Both the position numbers and the translations under genes were made by a program. DNA of 64,000 bases. Source: Helichrysum umbraculigerum. Lineage: Eukaryota; Streptophyta; Magnoliopsida; Asterales; Asteraceae. Positions 54,876-64,000 of this stretch are shown piece by piece. The stretch spans positions 135,668,090 to 135,732,089 of the forward strand of contig CATIUR010000002.1 in assembly GCA_949592205.1 (NCBI GenBank), given 5' to 3'. Numbering within the stretch: the first letter of the stretch is position 1; each line of letters begins with the position of its first letter. The notes below the pieces were generated by a model. That model made no database searches, was not told the DNA's origin, and saw only the letters and a program-made list of their open reading frames with translations.

Positions 54876-57503
54876 ATGGAGAATCTTCAGGATTATTATC
54901 GCCGAACCAACTCCCGACACAATATTGTTGCGTTTCTGGATTCAACGCATAAGAACTCGCTTCCGTTTAGGCCAATGATTGCGTTTCTTCGCAGGTCTAG
55001 GATTCAACATGCTATTTCAGCGCCTACTCCAGTTTACATGAATCAAATCGAGGAATTCTACGATCACGCGTTTATCAGAACAGAGAATGATACCCCGAGG
55101 ATTGTATCAACTATGTTTGGCCGTGAGATTGAGATTACGGAAGATTCGATTCGACGTGTGTTGCAGTTCAATGACACACACGAGATGCCGACCTTATTCG
55201 AGAAAATGTTTATCTACGGGGGTCTTCATAGAATGGGCTATCCTGAGGATCAGTTTACGGACTTCAGGAAATAGTATCTTTGCAGGGTCTGGAGATATCT
55301 GTGTCATATTGTTATTGTCTGTTTATCTCCTAGGAAAGGAGGTTACGATGCTGCGAGTCATACGACTCTTTCGTTGATGTTGGCGTTAGTTTATAACAAA
55401 CCATATAACTTTAGCGGTTATGTTTTTGGAAACATGGTGGAGAATGTCAAAGCTGGTAAAGATAAGTGGCTGCTTTATCCAAGGTTTCTTCAGTTGTTAT
55501 TAAATGATTTGGATTTGGGAATCGCTCCGGATCAGAGGTCGTTATTGGTTCCGACGCCAATGCTTTTGCGTGTTTTCAACGACTGCAAGCTACCTCCTAA
55601 GGATTCTCAGGTTTTACCTGATCGTGAGCTGTTCGGGCACGTAGTGAATGAAAACTATGTTGCGCCACCTGGGAATGGATATGAGGATATTGTTGTGCCT
55701 CCAGTAAATGAGGATGATTTGGTTGATGCTGCGGTTGCTCAGGACTTGGAAGATATTGAGCAGGTTGAAGAAGTTGCAGCAGAGAAATCTGACGGTGGTC
55801 CCACACCACCTGACTCTCCAGGTGATGTGCCACCTCAGAATGCGTTGGATGGAATTCAGTTGGTAGATCCTAGACGCTTTAAGTGTATTTTGAGAAGGAT
55901 TTCTGAGGGGCGTGTTCATGTACCGCCAAATCTTGGCAAGCGACCAGCTGGGTCTTCTCCGTCTTATGCTGACTTACCATTGAGAAGACGCCAGATAACT
56001 GGTGTTCATATTCAGGAACCTGGTCAGCAACGTCAACAACAACAAGAACCTACACCTGCAATGCTTCAACAATTTCTTGATCAGATGGCTCAGCTGAATC
56101 AGCGTTTTGATGAACAGGCTGCAGTGGTTGAAGCTCAAGCTGCACAGATAAAAGATCTAGAAGTTAAAGCTGCAGAGGTTTATTCTCTTAGATTGCAGGT
56201 TGCTCAGGTTGATGGATTGAAGCTCCAAGTGACAAATCTTGAGTCTAGGTTGCTAGAGCTGGAGTCGGTTACTGTTGTTTCGGGGGAGGAAGGTCAGAGA
56301 ACCTTGGAAACAAATGTAACCCCTCCCCCAGAACCTGAAAATGTAAATCCAGATTCGATTAATGATAACATTGCTTTGGATTATTTTGTTGATGTTCCAG
56401 GACAACCGAGACCAATTTCGGTTGATTATTCAAATGTTAATCTCACATATCTTTAGAGTTTGATAAATCCGGTAGATGAAGAAGACAGATCTATTGATCT
56501 GGATGATATTGAGATGAATGCGGAGGTTCCAGAGCCGGATGAAGAGTATTTGGATAATCCGAATCAGGAACAGGCACCTGAGCGGGAACCGGAACTTGTT
56601 CAGAAACAACTGGCTCAACCATATGATTTTGATGCACCTATCATTGAGTCCAATGATTCTGATGTTGACCAAGAACCTCCAACAGATACTACTCAGGAAC
56701 AACCAGCTGCTGAATCTGTTCCTGAACAAGCACAACCGTCTACATCTTCAGGTCTTCCAATGTTTCGAAAGCTTAAACCTGAATTGAAGATTTGTAAAAC
56801 TTATCAGGTTAAAGGTGAATTGACTGGTTTGATCAGAAGTTGGAAATTCAATGCTGACAACTTTTTGATTCTTATCAAACGAAGAGATGGGGTACAGTAC
56901 TTCAGGCCGAGATTCAACTGCATCAGCACACTGCCAAAGGAAGAGTTGAATCGTCTTGCTCAGCTGAACATTGTTAACCATACCGATGACTTTCGTGGTA
57001 ACATGTTTCAGAAGATTCTTAGAAGAGATATCTACAGCAAGAAGTACTTGTGGATTAGACCAGAGCTGGGAGTTCGTTATTCCTACAAGAAAAAGTTGGA
57101 TCCGAGAACTCAGGAACCGATTGTCAAATATCATTATCCTCCAGCTGCTAGTCAGAAAACTGTGCCACTACAGTCTCTACCACTTGATTTTCTCAAGAGA
57201 TTAAGATATTGGAGGTTTGATTCTGTTACTCAAGAAGCGGTTATTGAATATCTTTCTGATGAAGATCCGGTGATCGAAAAGGGTAAGTGGCATTTACCGG
57301 CGAAGTATGGAAAGACTCTTCGTGTTTTTGATCCGATCAGCCTTATCATTCTGACAAAGAAAGATTTGAAAGCTCTTCACAAAAGCAAAATGGAGTATCT
57401 TCGATTTGATCAAGAAGAGGCTTCAAAGTTTGAGAAGGTGGTCGAGATTTGCGTAAAAGTTGGAATTCATGCTGGTGGAGTATTTTCACCAGGTTGGGTT
57501 TGA
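54876..57503 (+). pseudogene. Accessory ORF of element E, two in-frame stops
   Basis: One frame from ATG at 54876 to TGA at 57501-57503, about 875 codons, broken by TAG at 55272-55274 and 56454-56456. The N-terminal part (HNIVAFLDS, FLRRSRIQHAIS, MNQIEEFYDHAFI, then KWLLYPRFLQLLLNDL) aligns with the copia accessory ORF. A Gln-rich and heptad-like stretch at 56020-56280 suggests a coiled coil; an acidic, Pro-rich linker follows. The C-terminal domain (RRDGVQYFRPRF, KKYLWIRPELG, KVEICVKVGIHAG-like end) also occurs at 2-583. No transmembrane segment is seen. The role is unknown; its retention without any gag-pol suggests it matters to the element, by inference. Confidence 0.85.
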
Positions 57504-57534
57504 CTGAAGATGTTTTTGAAGACCAAGCTGAAGA

Positions 57535-57546
57535 CACGGGGGAGTT
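57535..57546 (+). other. Polypurine tract of element E
   Basis: CACGGGGGAGTT abuts the 3' LTR start. Confidence 0.85.
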
Positions 57547-57969
57547 TGTTGATGCATATAAGTGTGTCTGTCAGTTGGTCTATCGAGTTGTAAGTGTCGT
57601 TAGTTAGTTTTAATAGAAAAGGCATTTTCTGGACGACGCTTGCCTTAGTGTCGCATAGCGTCACTTAGGTAAGTGATACATGAGGGCGGCGACATGCGAC
57701 ACTTCCCAAGTGATGCATGTCTGCCGATTTGAGTTTTATATAAATTGAAACCTACGGGTTTTCGGCTAGGGTTGACGAAACCCTAGCACCATTTGTCGAC
57801 TAAGCAACCTTGTAAACAGTTCCAATACGTTCAAGAAGCTAATAAACTTGTTTTACTTTGATTGATTCATTGTTTCGGTTTGAGTTTATTATTCGTTTGT
57901 GTGATTGTTCGTTTCCGCCAATCAATCATTGTCATCAGTCATCTAGATCCAAGGCAAAAGGGACTTTCA
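57547..57969 (+). repeat. Element E 3' LTR
   Basis: 423 bp, ending GGGACTTTCA and followed by the CACTA duplication. A TTATATAAATT box is at 57736-57746. Confidence 0.93.
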
Positions 57970-58157
57970 CACTATTTGGGTGATCGTGGACCGATTGACA
58001 AAGAGTGCTCTTTTTCTTCCTATTCGAGAAACTTCTTCTTCAGAAGTGTTAGCTGACTTGTATATTAAAGAAGTTGTTGCTAGGCATGGAGTTCCACTTT
58101 CTATAGTTTCAGACCGTGATACCCGCTTTACTTCTCGATTCTGGAATAAATTTCAAA
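57970..58157 (+). pseudogene. Gypsy-D integrase fragment after element E
   Basis: It continues the integrase core (IWVIVDRLTKSALFLPI, then VPLSIVSDRDTRFTSRFW) and stops abruptly at WNKFQ. The remaining core including the catalytic Glu, any chromodomain, the polypurine tract and the start of the 3' LTR are missing. The join uses TCAAA, which is present on both sides. Confidence 0.92.
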
Positions 58158-60136
58158 TAAAAATTAAATAGGTACAGATACGTGTCTTTCCTCTAGCTTA
58201 ATCAAAACAGTTCCAGAACCTTGAATATGCAGAGTAAAATCGCAGGAAGAGGAGAAAACAAGAACCAATCTTCAAGCTTAATATTAATCTTCAATTCAAG
58301 TTTCAAATTATCAGAATCATCTTCCTCTACCTTCCTTCAATCCTTGTAAGTGATTTAATTTCTCCAAGAACCCTAGAAAATGGGTTTTCAAGAGTTTTAG
58401 TTAATTGGTATAGATTAATCCGAATTTAGGGTTTGTAATTGATTAGTTAGTGTTAGTTAGTATATGAATGATGATTAGAAGCTTAATTTCATATTAGAAG
58501 TGGTAGATTATGGTTAGAGTTCATGGGGTTTCCATGAATCATATGAATTAGTTTAAATTCAAGTGTAAAGTGTTAGTAGATGTTAGTAGTCACAAGAAAA
58601 TAGCTTAATTGTATATTAAAACTATGATTATGATCATGAGAATTAAAGTTAGTATGTGATTAGTGGGGGAGAAGGGAATTAGATGATTAGTAGTTAAAAG
58701 TATGATTAGTTATTGATGTATGTGTTATATGTATGTGTATTAGGTGTTAAAGAAGAATTATCATCGTTTGGTCATCTTATTACAAGTTGTGCTACAAATC
58801 AAGGTGAGTTTATGAAATGACTAGATCATGATTATGTAATTAACTTGTTATTATGACATGATTGTGATGAAAGTTAATGATTAGAATGGTTAATGAGAAT
58901 TAGCCATAATTCGATTAGAATAGCTAACCAAGGATTAGCTTTGTCTTGATTAGTAGCTAACTTACGTTAGCCAATTATTGATTAGATTAGCTGATTGATA
59001 TTAGCTAAAAGAATGATTAGACATGTGCACATATGATTAGAATTGAGAAAGTGGAGTTGCAAGAAAAAGGGAAGTAGCTTCTTTACTTTGCTTATTATTT
59101 GGTTGATTGAATAATGCATTGTATTGATTAGTTTTCATATTCTCACTAAGTAAATTGCTTATTTAGTTAAGTTTATGTGTAGGTACAAGTGGAAGTGGAA
59201 AAGGGAAAGATATTGTAAAAGGGTAGAAGTGGAATTGCTTGCTTGCTTGCTTGTTATAAGTCTACACAAGCTTCTCTCTCTTGACTAGTCGTAATGATTT
59301 CCACTTGTATAAGTCGCCCAACAAGTTTCTTTTGAAAGTATTATAAATGGTCAAGTTGTATGTTGTAAAGTTAACTAGTTGAATTGGTAAACTTGTTAAA
59401 GTTTGAAAGATGATGAAAGTTTGTAAATTATGAAAAGGTTGACTTTAATTAGTCATCGCATGTATAAAAGTAATAGTGAAATGGTTTTGATATGAGTTGC
59501 TTTCAAAATTGATCCAAGACTCAAAAGGGTCAAATCGGGTCCAATTGGGTCTTTAATGGTTTATGTGTCAAAATAGGTTATAGTTATGATAAGAAAGTAA
59601 AGTGAATTGATTCAAGTCCCATTTTGTTAGTCAAGGTTAGTGTCAAAAGTTTGAAGTCAGATTCCTAGTAAATTGGAAGTTGACACGTCAAGTGAAATGG
59701 CTAAAATTAGCTGAAATTTAGTTAACGGGTAAAAATCAGACGTAAAGTGAAATATGTAAAAGTAAGAATGAGGAAAGGTTTATTTGGTCAAAGTATGAGT
59801 GCCTGCAAAATTTCATAACTTAACTCTTTGTCGTTTGCGAGATATGCTCGATCAAAGTTCGGGTTTTGGGTCATTAAGTGTGCAGGCTGCTGTAGAAGGG
59901 ATGAATCCGGCGGATTCATTCCCAATCCGGCGGATTGAGGTGAATCCGGCGGATTCAGTCAACCGGATTGGTTTGAAGAAGTCTGGTTACGTGTTGAGGC
60001 TGGATGCCGTTTGAATCCGGCGGATTCTTAGGGAATCCGACGGATTCCCTTGGTCATCAGGATTTTTATTTTGTGAATAAAATGACATTATAGTTAATCG
60101 TTTCTAATAGCAAATCAGCTATAAATTGTATGATTA

Positions 60137-60198
<62 letters not shown>

Positions 60199-60234
60199 AT
60201 TAAAAAAAAATGTTCAGATTTTCAGGGCGTTTCA
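58153..60234 (+). repeat. Gypsy-D 3' LTR, first 132 bases deleted
   Basis: It corresponds to 1489-3573 of the 5' LTR. It contains the same palindrome cluster (about 59908-60050) and a shorter (AT)n tract at 60138-60187, and ends GGCGTTTCA before CTCGA. Confidence 0.93.
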
Positions 60235-60239
60235 CTCGA

Positions 60240-61210
60240 TTTTTCTTAGGGCCCAAATTATCAAGTTTTAGGCTGTAAGTAGGATGATTTTTGTACTTTT
60301 CAATCTCATTAAACGAACTTTTATGATACTAAATTCGATAATTATTGAATGTAAAACAAAAAATTAAGTTTTATGTATGTGTTTCAATTGAGGATGTTTG
60401 GTCACATGTTTGTTTGGGGAAGAAGACCAATTTTCAAATTCTTCTCTACCTTGTAAAGGGCCTATTATTTTTGTGTGGCACAGAGTACTTAAAATTAACG
60501 AGACGGCCCTGATAAAAAGGATAGATTTATGCATATTTCCATTATTCAAATTCAGTTTAGTTTGTGCACATGTGAATAGTTCACATATGAACATGTCAAA
60601 TGTGTACATGTGAACAAGAAAATTTAAAACTGAATATAAAGTTAAATGTAATTAAGATTTGTTAAAAACCATGAATGAAATAAATTTGTTATAATTCAGA
60701 ATGCATTTAACATGATATATATACTCATCGTTGTTCTCTAAGATATTATCCATGCCCAGACTTCAATCAAACAAGGATTGGTAGCCGCACTTCGTTGCGG
60801 ATAAGCTCATAAGAAACTGCAAGAAATATGAATTTTATGATTAACGATAATATTTATATGGTTTTATACATCGGTGATGGAGCATCCATTTAAAACATAT
60901 TTTGATATACTAAAAGTTGGACTTAGACATCTTTAGTTGACCCTTTTTTTTTTACGTTAAATTATTTAGATACATAAATACATTTTGTGTATTTTACAGT
61001 ATTTAAAAATTAGAAGGGCATTGTCTAAAAATATTTCTAACACTTACACTTCATTTACATAGAAATGTAGGGATCAGTTTTGCCTAATGCATACTACTAC
61101 ATAATAGCTAATACAAAGTATTAGGGGGTAGTTGATAATTTTGTTAAAATAAGAGGATGGAAATTTGTAAGGGGGTGCAATGTAAAATGTGCAGCTCTTT
61201 ATTATTACTA
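60240..61210. other. AT-rich flank without recognisable genes
   Basis: No open frame shows homology. A short hairpin CCGCA-CTTCGT-TGCGG is at about 60786-60801. The first bases may belong to the hAT-like sequence at 1308-1356. Confidence 0.5.
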
Positions 61211-61241
61211 CTAGTTGAAAGACCCGTGTGTAAACACGGGT
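61211..61241 (-). mobile_element. Helitron-like 3' terminus
   Basis: Read on the minus strand, an 8-bp perfect stem (ACCCGTGT with ACACGGGT, 4-base loop, 61222-61241) is followed after 7 bases by CTAG and then a T. A hairpin about 10 bases before CTRR with a following T is the standard Helitron 3' end. The 5' TC end would lie to the right and was not located, so the element length is unknown. Confidence 0.45.
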
Positions 61242-61249
61242 TAATATAA

Positions 61250-62650
61250 GAATAATTACATATTCTAGTTTTTTGATAGTTTTTGTTTGATCACTATAGA
61301 GTTTTAAACCTATGTATATACACGATTAATGTAAAATGAAACTAAGCGTAATATTATTAATTAATATAGTTTAGCTAATTAGAAACTTGTGTATGTACAT
61401 GGAAATCTGTTAAATGAATAATTTAAGCATTCATTGTGATTAGTATATATAGAGTGTTAACCCGTGTATATACATGACACAGTTAATGTAAAATGAAATT
61501 TAAATATAGTTTTTTTTATTATTATTGATATCGATATAGAATTTTAAACCCACGTATGCACACGTTTATTGTAAATAAATACGTTTTTCGTTCATTGTAA
61601 ATACCTAACTAAAGTTTGATAGTATTAAATACTCCCTCCGTCCTAAAATTATAGTCCATGTTTTTTTTTCGGACGTCCCAAATTAATTGTCCACTTCTAA
61701 AAATAGACATTGAAGTTTGGTCGTGATTACCATATTACCTTAACTAAAATTATTATTACAAACTTTGAAGAAAGCAGAAATTAAATGGTTAAAGGTAAAA
61801 CTGTCATTCTGTAAAAAGTAAGAAAGAGAAAACAGTATGATTATGTTTTTATAAAACTGCGTGTTTTTAGTCTGATGACAATAATTTTGGGATGGAGGGA
61901 GCAAATATTTTCTACGGGGTAATGTAAAAATTAATACATATTCCAGTTTTTTTTATTGTTTAAAATTTAAACCCGTGTATGTACACGGAAACTATTAAAT
62001 GAAATATAAATACTCGTACAGTTTTTGATTATTATTAATATAGAACTTTAAACCCATGTATGCACACGATTATTATTGTAAATGAATACGTTCTTCGTTC
62101 ATTGTAAACACCTAAATAAAGTTTGATTGTATTAAATAAAAATTTTCTACGGTTAATAAAAAATTAATACATGACAAAATTAGCGTAAAATGAAACTTAA
62201 ATATAGTTTATTATTATTATCATTATTATTAATATATAATTTTAAACCTATATATGCACAGAACATTGTAAATAGATACGTTCTTCGTTCATTGTAATTA
62301 CCTAACTAAAGTTTGATTGTATTAAATAAATATTTTTACGGGTTAATGTAAAAATTAATACATATTCCAATTTTATTTTTTTTTTTTGTATAAAATCTAA
62401 ACCCATGTATGTACATGGAAACTGTTAAATGAATACTTTATTCGTTCATTGTGATTAATATATAGAGTTATAAACCCGTGTATACACATGACACAGTTAA
62501 TGTAAAACGAAACTTAAATATAATTTTTTTAATTATTATTAATATAGAGTTTTATCTCATGTATATATGATTATTATAAAATGAATACGTACTTCGTTCA
62601 TTGTAAATACGGAACTAAAGTTTGATTGTATTAAACATATATTTTCGTAG
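61250..62650. repeat. Degenerate tandem repeat region
   Basis: Units contain AACCCGTGTATGTACACGG-like segments alternating with TACGTTCTTCGTTCATTGTA and AAAGTTTGATTGTATTAAAT segments. Copies of the latter pair occur near 61577, 62084, 62273 and 62584, so spacing is irregular. It may be the interior of the Helitron-like element. Confidence 0.55.
61632..61901. mobile_element. Stowaway-type MITE
   Basis: 270 bp with terminal inverted repeats CTCCCTCCGTCC and GGATGGAGGGAG, inserted at TA (the right copy now reads CA). A paralogous empty site in the surrounding repeat at about 62320-62345 (TTAAATAAATATTTT) confirms the boundaries. No coding capacity. Confidence 0.85.
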
Positions 62651-63573
62651 GTTTCATAGAGTTGTAATGATCATCATAATAATTAATTAATTAATTAACA
62701 TTTAATATAACAAAATAAATGCTTCGCCTAATGTTGTTATTATTGTGAATTATATATATAATAAATTACAAATATTTTAATAATGTTTATATGAAGCATG
62801 ATACTATTAATTTGCCGTAAAGGTTATTAATTTTATTAATATATTAATTAATAAAATTTAAATGATAAGGGGAAACATATATATTTTTAGAATGGAGAAG
62901 TTTTAGGTAAATTATTAACTTTGATTGGTTAATTGGATGCTATATGAAATTAAGAAATTTGATTAATATGGTTTAATTTTGCATAGAGATTTTTTAGGAG
63001 AACTGTTCTTTTATTAATATTTAGATTTATTATTATTATATATTATTATTTATTAGATTAGATTACACACGGGTTGTAATAAATAAATTAATTAATAAAA
63101 TATATGTTAGATTTTTATCTCTTAATACGTAATTGTTAAATGTAAATATTACACGGGTTGTAAATCTCAAAAATGAAGAAAGGAAAAAAATAAGTGTTTA
63201 CCTCCATGTTTCAACCAATAAAAAAAGACTTTAGTATGTAGATATATTATTTAATTGGTAAAAAAAAATAGCTCTAGATAATCTAATCTTAAATATTAAA
63301 CTCGTGTACATGAATCGTTTTAAAAAATAAATATTTTAAATTTTCTATATACGATTAATATGTTAATTAGTATTATATTTTAAAAAATACTTTAAAATTA
63401 TACTTATAGTTATGATATTTCGATATTATAGATAATGATGAATAATTATTCCATTCACATAAGTTTGACATAAGAAAAATAAATTGTCATGCATTTTATG
63501 AAACTCCAAATAATGGACGTATACAATACAAATGAATAAGCAAGAGTATTTAAAGAGCATTCATAATATCATG
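62651..63573. other. AT-rich flank
   Basis: No gene is visible. ACACGGGTTGTAA occurs twice (near 63065 and 63150), probably related to the repeat region on the left. Confidence 0.45.
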
Positions 63574-63767
63574 TATATATTACGTAGTAATGTGTAAAAC
63601 ATCGTCAATATGGTTTTATAATTGCAATTGTTTAATTAAATAATAAAATAAATAATTGACATTACCCGAATATATATTACGTAGTAATGTGTAAAACATC
63701 GTCAATATGGTTTTAGAATTGCAATTGTTTAATTAAATAATAAAATAAATAATTGACATTACCCGAA
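63574..63767. repeat. 97-bp tandem duplication
   Basis: Copies at 63574-63670 and 63671-63767 run from TATATATTACGTAG to ATTACCCGAA and differ at a single base (TATAATT against TAGAATT). The rest of the window to 64000 shows no gene. Confidence 0.95.
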
Positions 63768-64000
63768 GCCGAGGTGGGGATTACTTAGATTAGATGTCTT
63801 CTAATATACGCATGATTATATTATTATTTTACTATTTCTTTGAGATTACTCCGTATTTTTTAAATTGCTTTTTTAAATATATTTTTTAGGTAAATAAATA
63901 GATTTGATTGGTTAATTAGAAGGATTGTGAAATCAAAGAATTTGATTGGTTAATAGATGTTAATTTTTAAAAAAATTGAGGAAGAAAAGGTTTTCTTTTG

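Larger units (their letters stand above)
53541..57969 (+). mobile_element. Element E: small LTR element carrying only an accessory protein
   Basis: LTRs of 450 and 423 bp (TGTTGATGCATA to GGGACTTTCA) are flanked by CACTA at 53536-53540 and 57970-57974. It has an initiator-Met primer site and a polypurine tract, yet no gag, protease, integrase, RT or RNase H. The internal region is an 885-base leader rich in hairpins and one long accessory frame with two stops. LTR termini, primer site and the accessory protein all resemble the copia element, so it is best read as a non-autonomous copia derivative mobilised in trans. Confidence 0.9.
1357..60234 (+). mobile_element. Gypsy-D: outermost chromovirus-like LTR retrotransposon
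   Basis: LTRs at 1357-3573 and 58153-60234 are about 99% alike by eye, and the element is flanked by CTCGA at 1352-1356 and 60235-60239. An initiator-Met type primer site follows the 5' LTR. Gag-pol starts at 49946 after removal of Gypsy-A (3913-49907), and is split again by element E at 53540/57970. A deletion removed the end of integrase, everything downstream of it, and the first 132 bases of the 3' LTR. Without the inserts the element would be about 8.5 kb. Domain order protease, RT, RNase H, integrase places it in Ty3/gypsy; the presence of a chromodomain cannot be checked because that part is deleted. Confidence 0.9.

Noticed and set aside
60364..60613. Open frames of 71-81 codons in the right flank
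   Set aside because: They overlap on opposite strands, show no domain and are of a length expected by chance.

Overview
This window is intergenic plant nuclear DNA made almost entirely of LTR retrotransposons inserted into one another. I see no ordinary host gene, no rRNA or tRNA gene and no CRISPR array. Primer-binding sites matching plant initiator-Met tRNA (and one of the TGGCGCC type), Athila-like, chromovirus-like and Sirevirus-like proteins, a Stowaway-type MITE and high AT content all indicate an angiosperm. The accessory protein family in the copia element looks like one that is very common in Asteraceae genomes, so Asteraceae is my inference, not a demonstration.

Layout. Bases 1-1235 are the 3' end of a small LTR element (F). 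Bases 1357-60234 are one nested stack with every boundary marked by a 5-bp target duplication. The outermost element is chromovirus-like Gypsy-D (TSD CTCGA). Athila-like Gypsy-A (3913-49907, TSD ATGAT) sits in the D leader. Element E (53541-57969, TSD CACTA) sits in the D integrase. Gypsy-A itself carries Gypsy-C (4364-12887, TSD TATAC) in its 5' LTR, a minus-strand copia element (18009-29868, TSD CAGTT) in its RT, and Tekay-like Gypsy-B (30221-43055, TSD TATTT) in its RNase H. The 5' LTR of Gypsy-B was hit by a minus-strand gag-only element (30361 to about 34141), and a deletion removed the neighbouring parts of both. Bases 60235-64000 are AT-rich flank with a Stowaway MITE, a Helitron-like 3' end, degenerate repeats and a perfect-period 97-bp tandem duplication.

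State of the genes. Most open frames are broken by single in-frame stops, a frameshift, or later insertions. The copia LTRs look identical, the Gypsy-C LTRs differ at about 13 of 2544 positions, Gypsy-D at about 1.1% and Gypsy-A at about 2% (all counted by eye). Gypsy-A lies inside Gypsy-D, so its larger LTR divergence is an anomaly. Gypsy-C and element E lack a usable gag-pol yet moved recently enough to keep similar LTRs, so they were presumably mobilised in trans.

Most interesting signals. (1) Most LTR families here carry their own array of short CpG-containing palindromes or hairpins, several just upstream of a TATA-like box. In A, B and D the repeats are spaced in near-multiples of 10 bp. 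(2) Gypsy-C carries a roughly 750-bp array of small hairpins whose stems change sequence from copy to copy while staying complementary, and Gypsy-B has a related array in its LTR. (3) Three copies of the same accessory protein occur in one copia element and in two small elements (E complete, F partial); E encodes nothing else.
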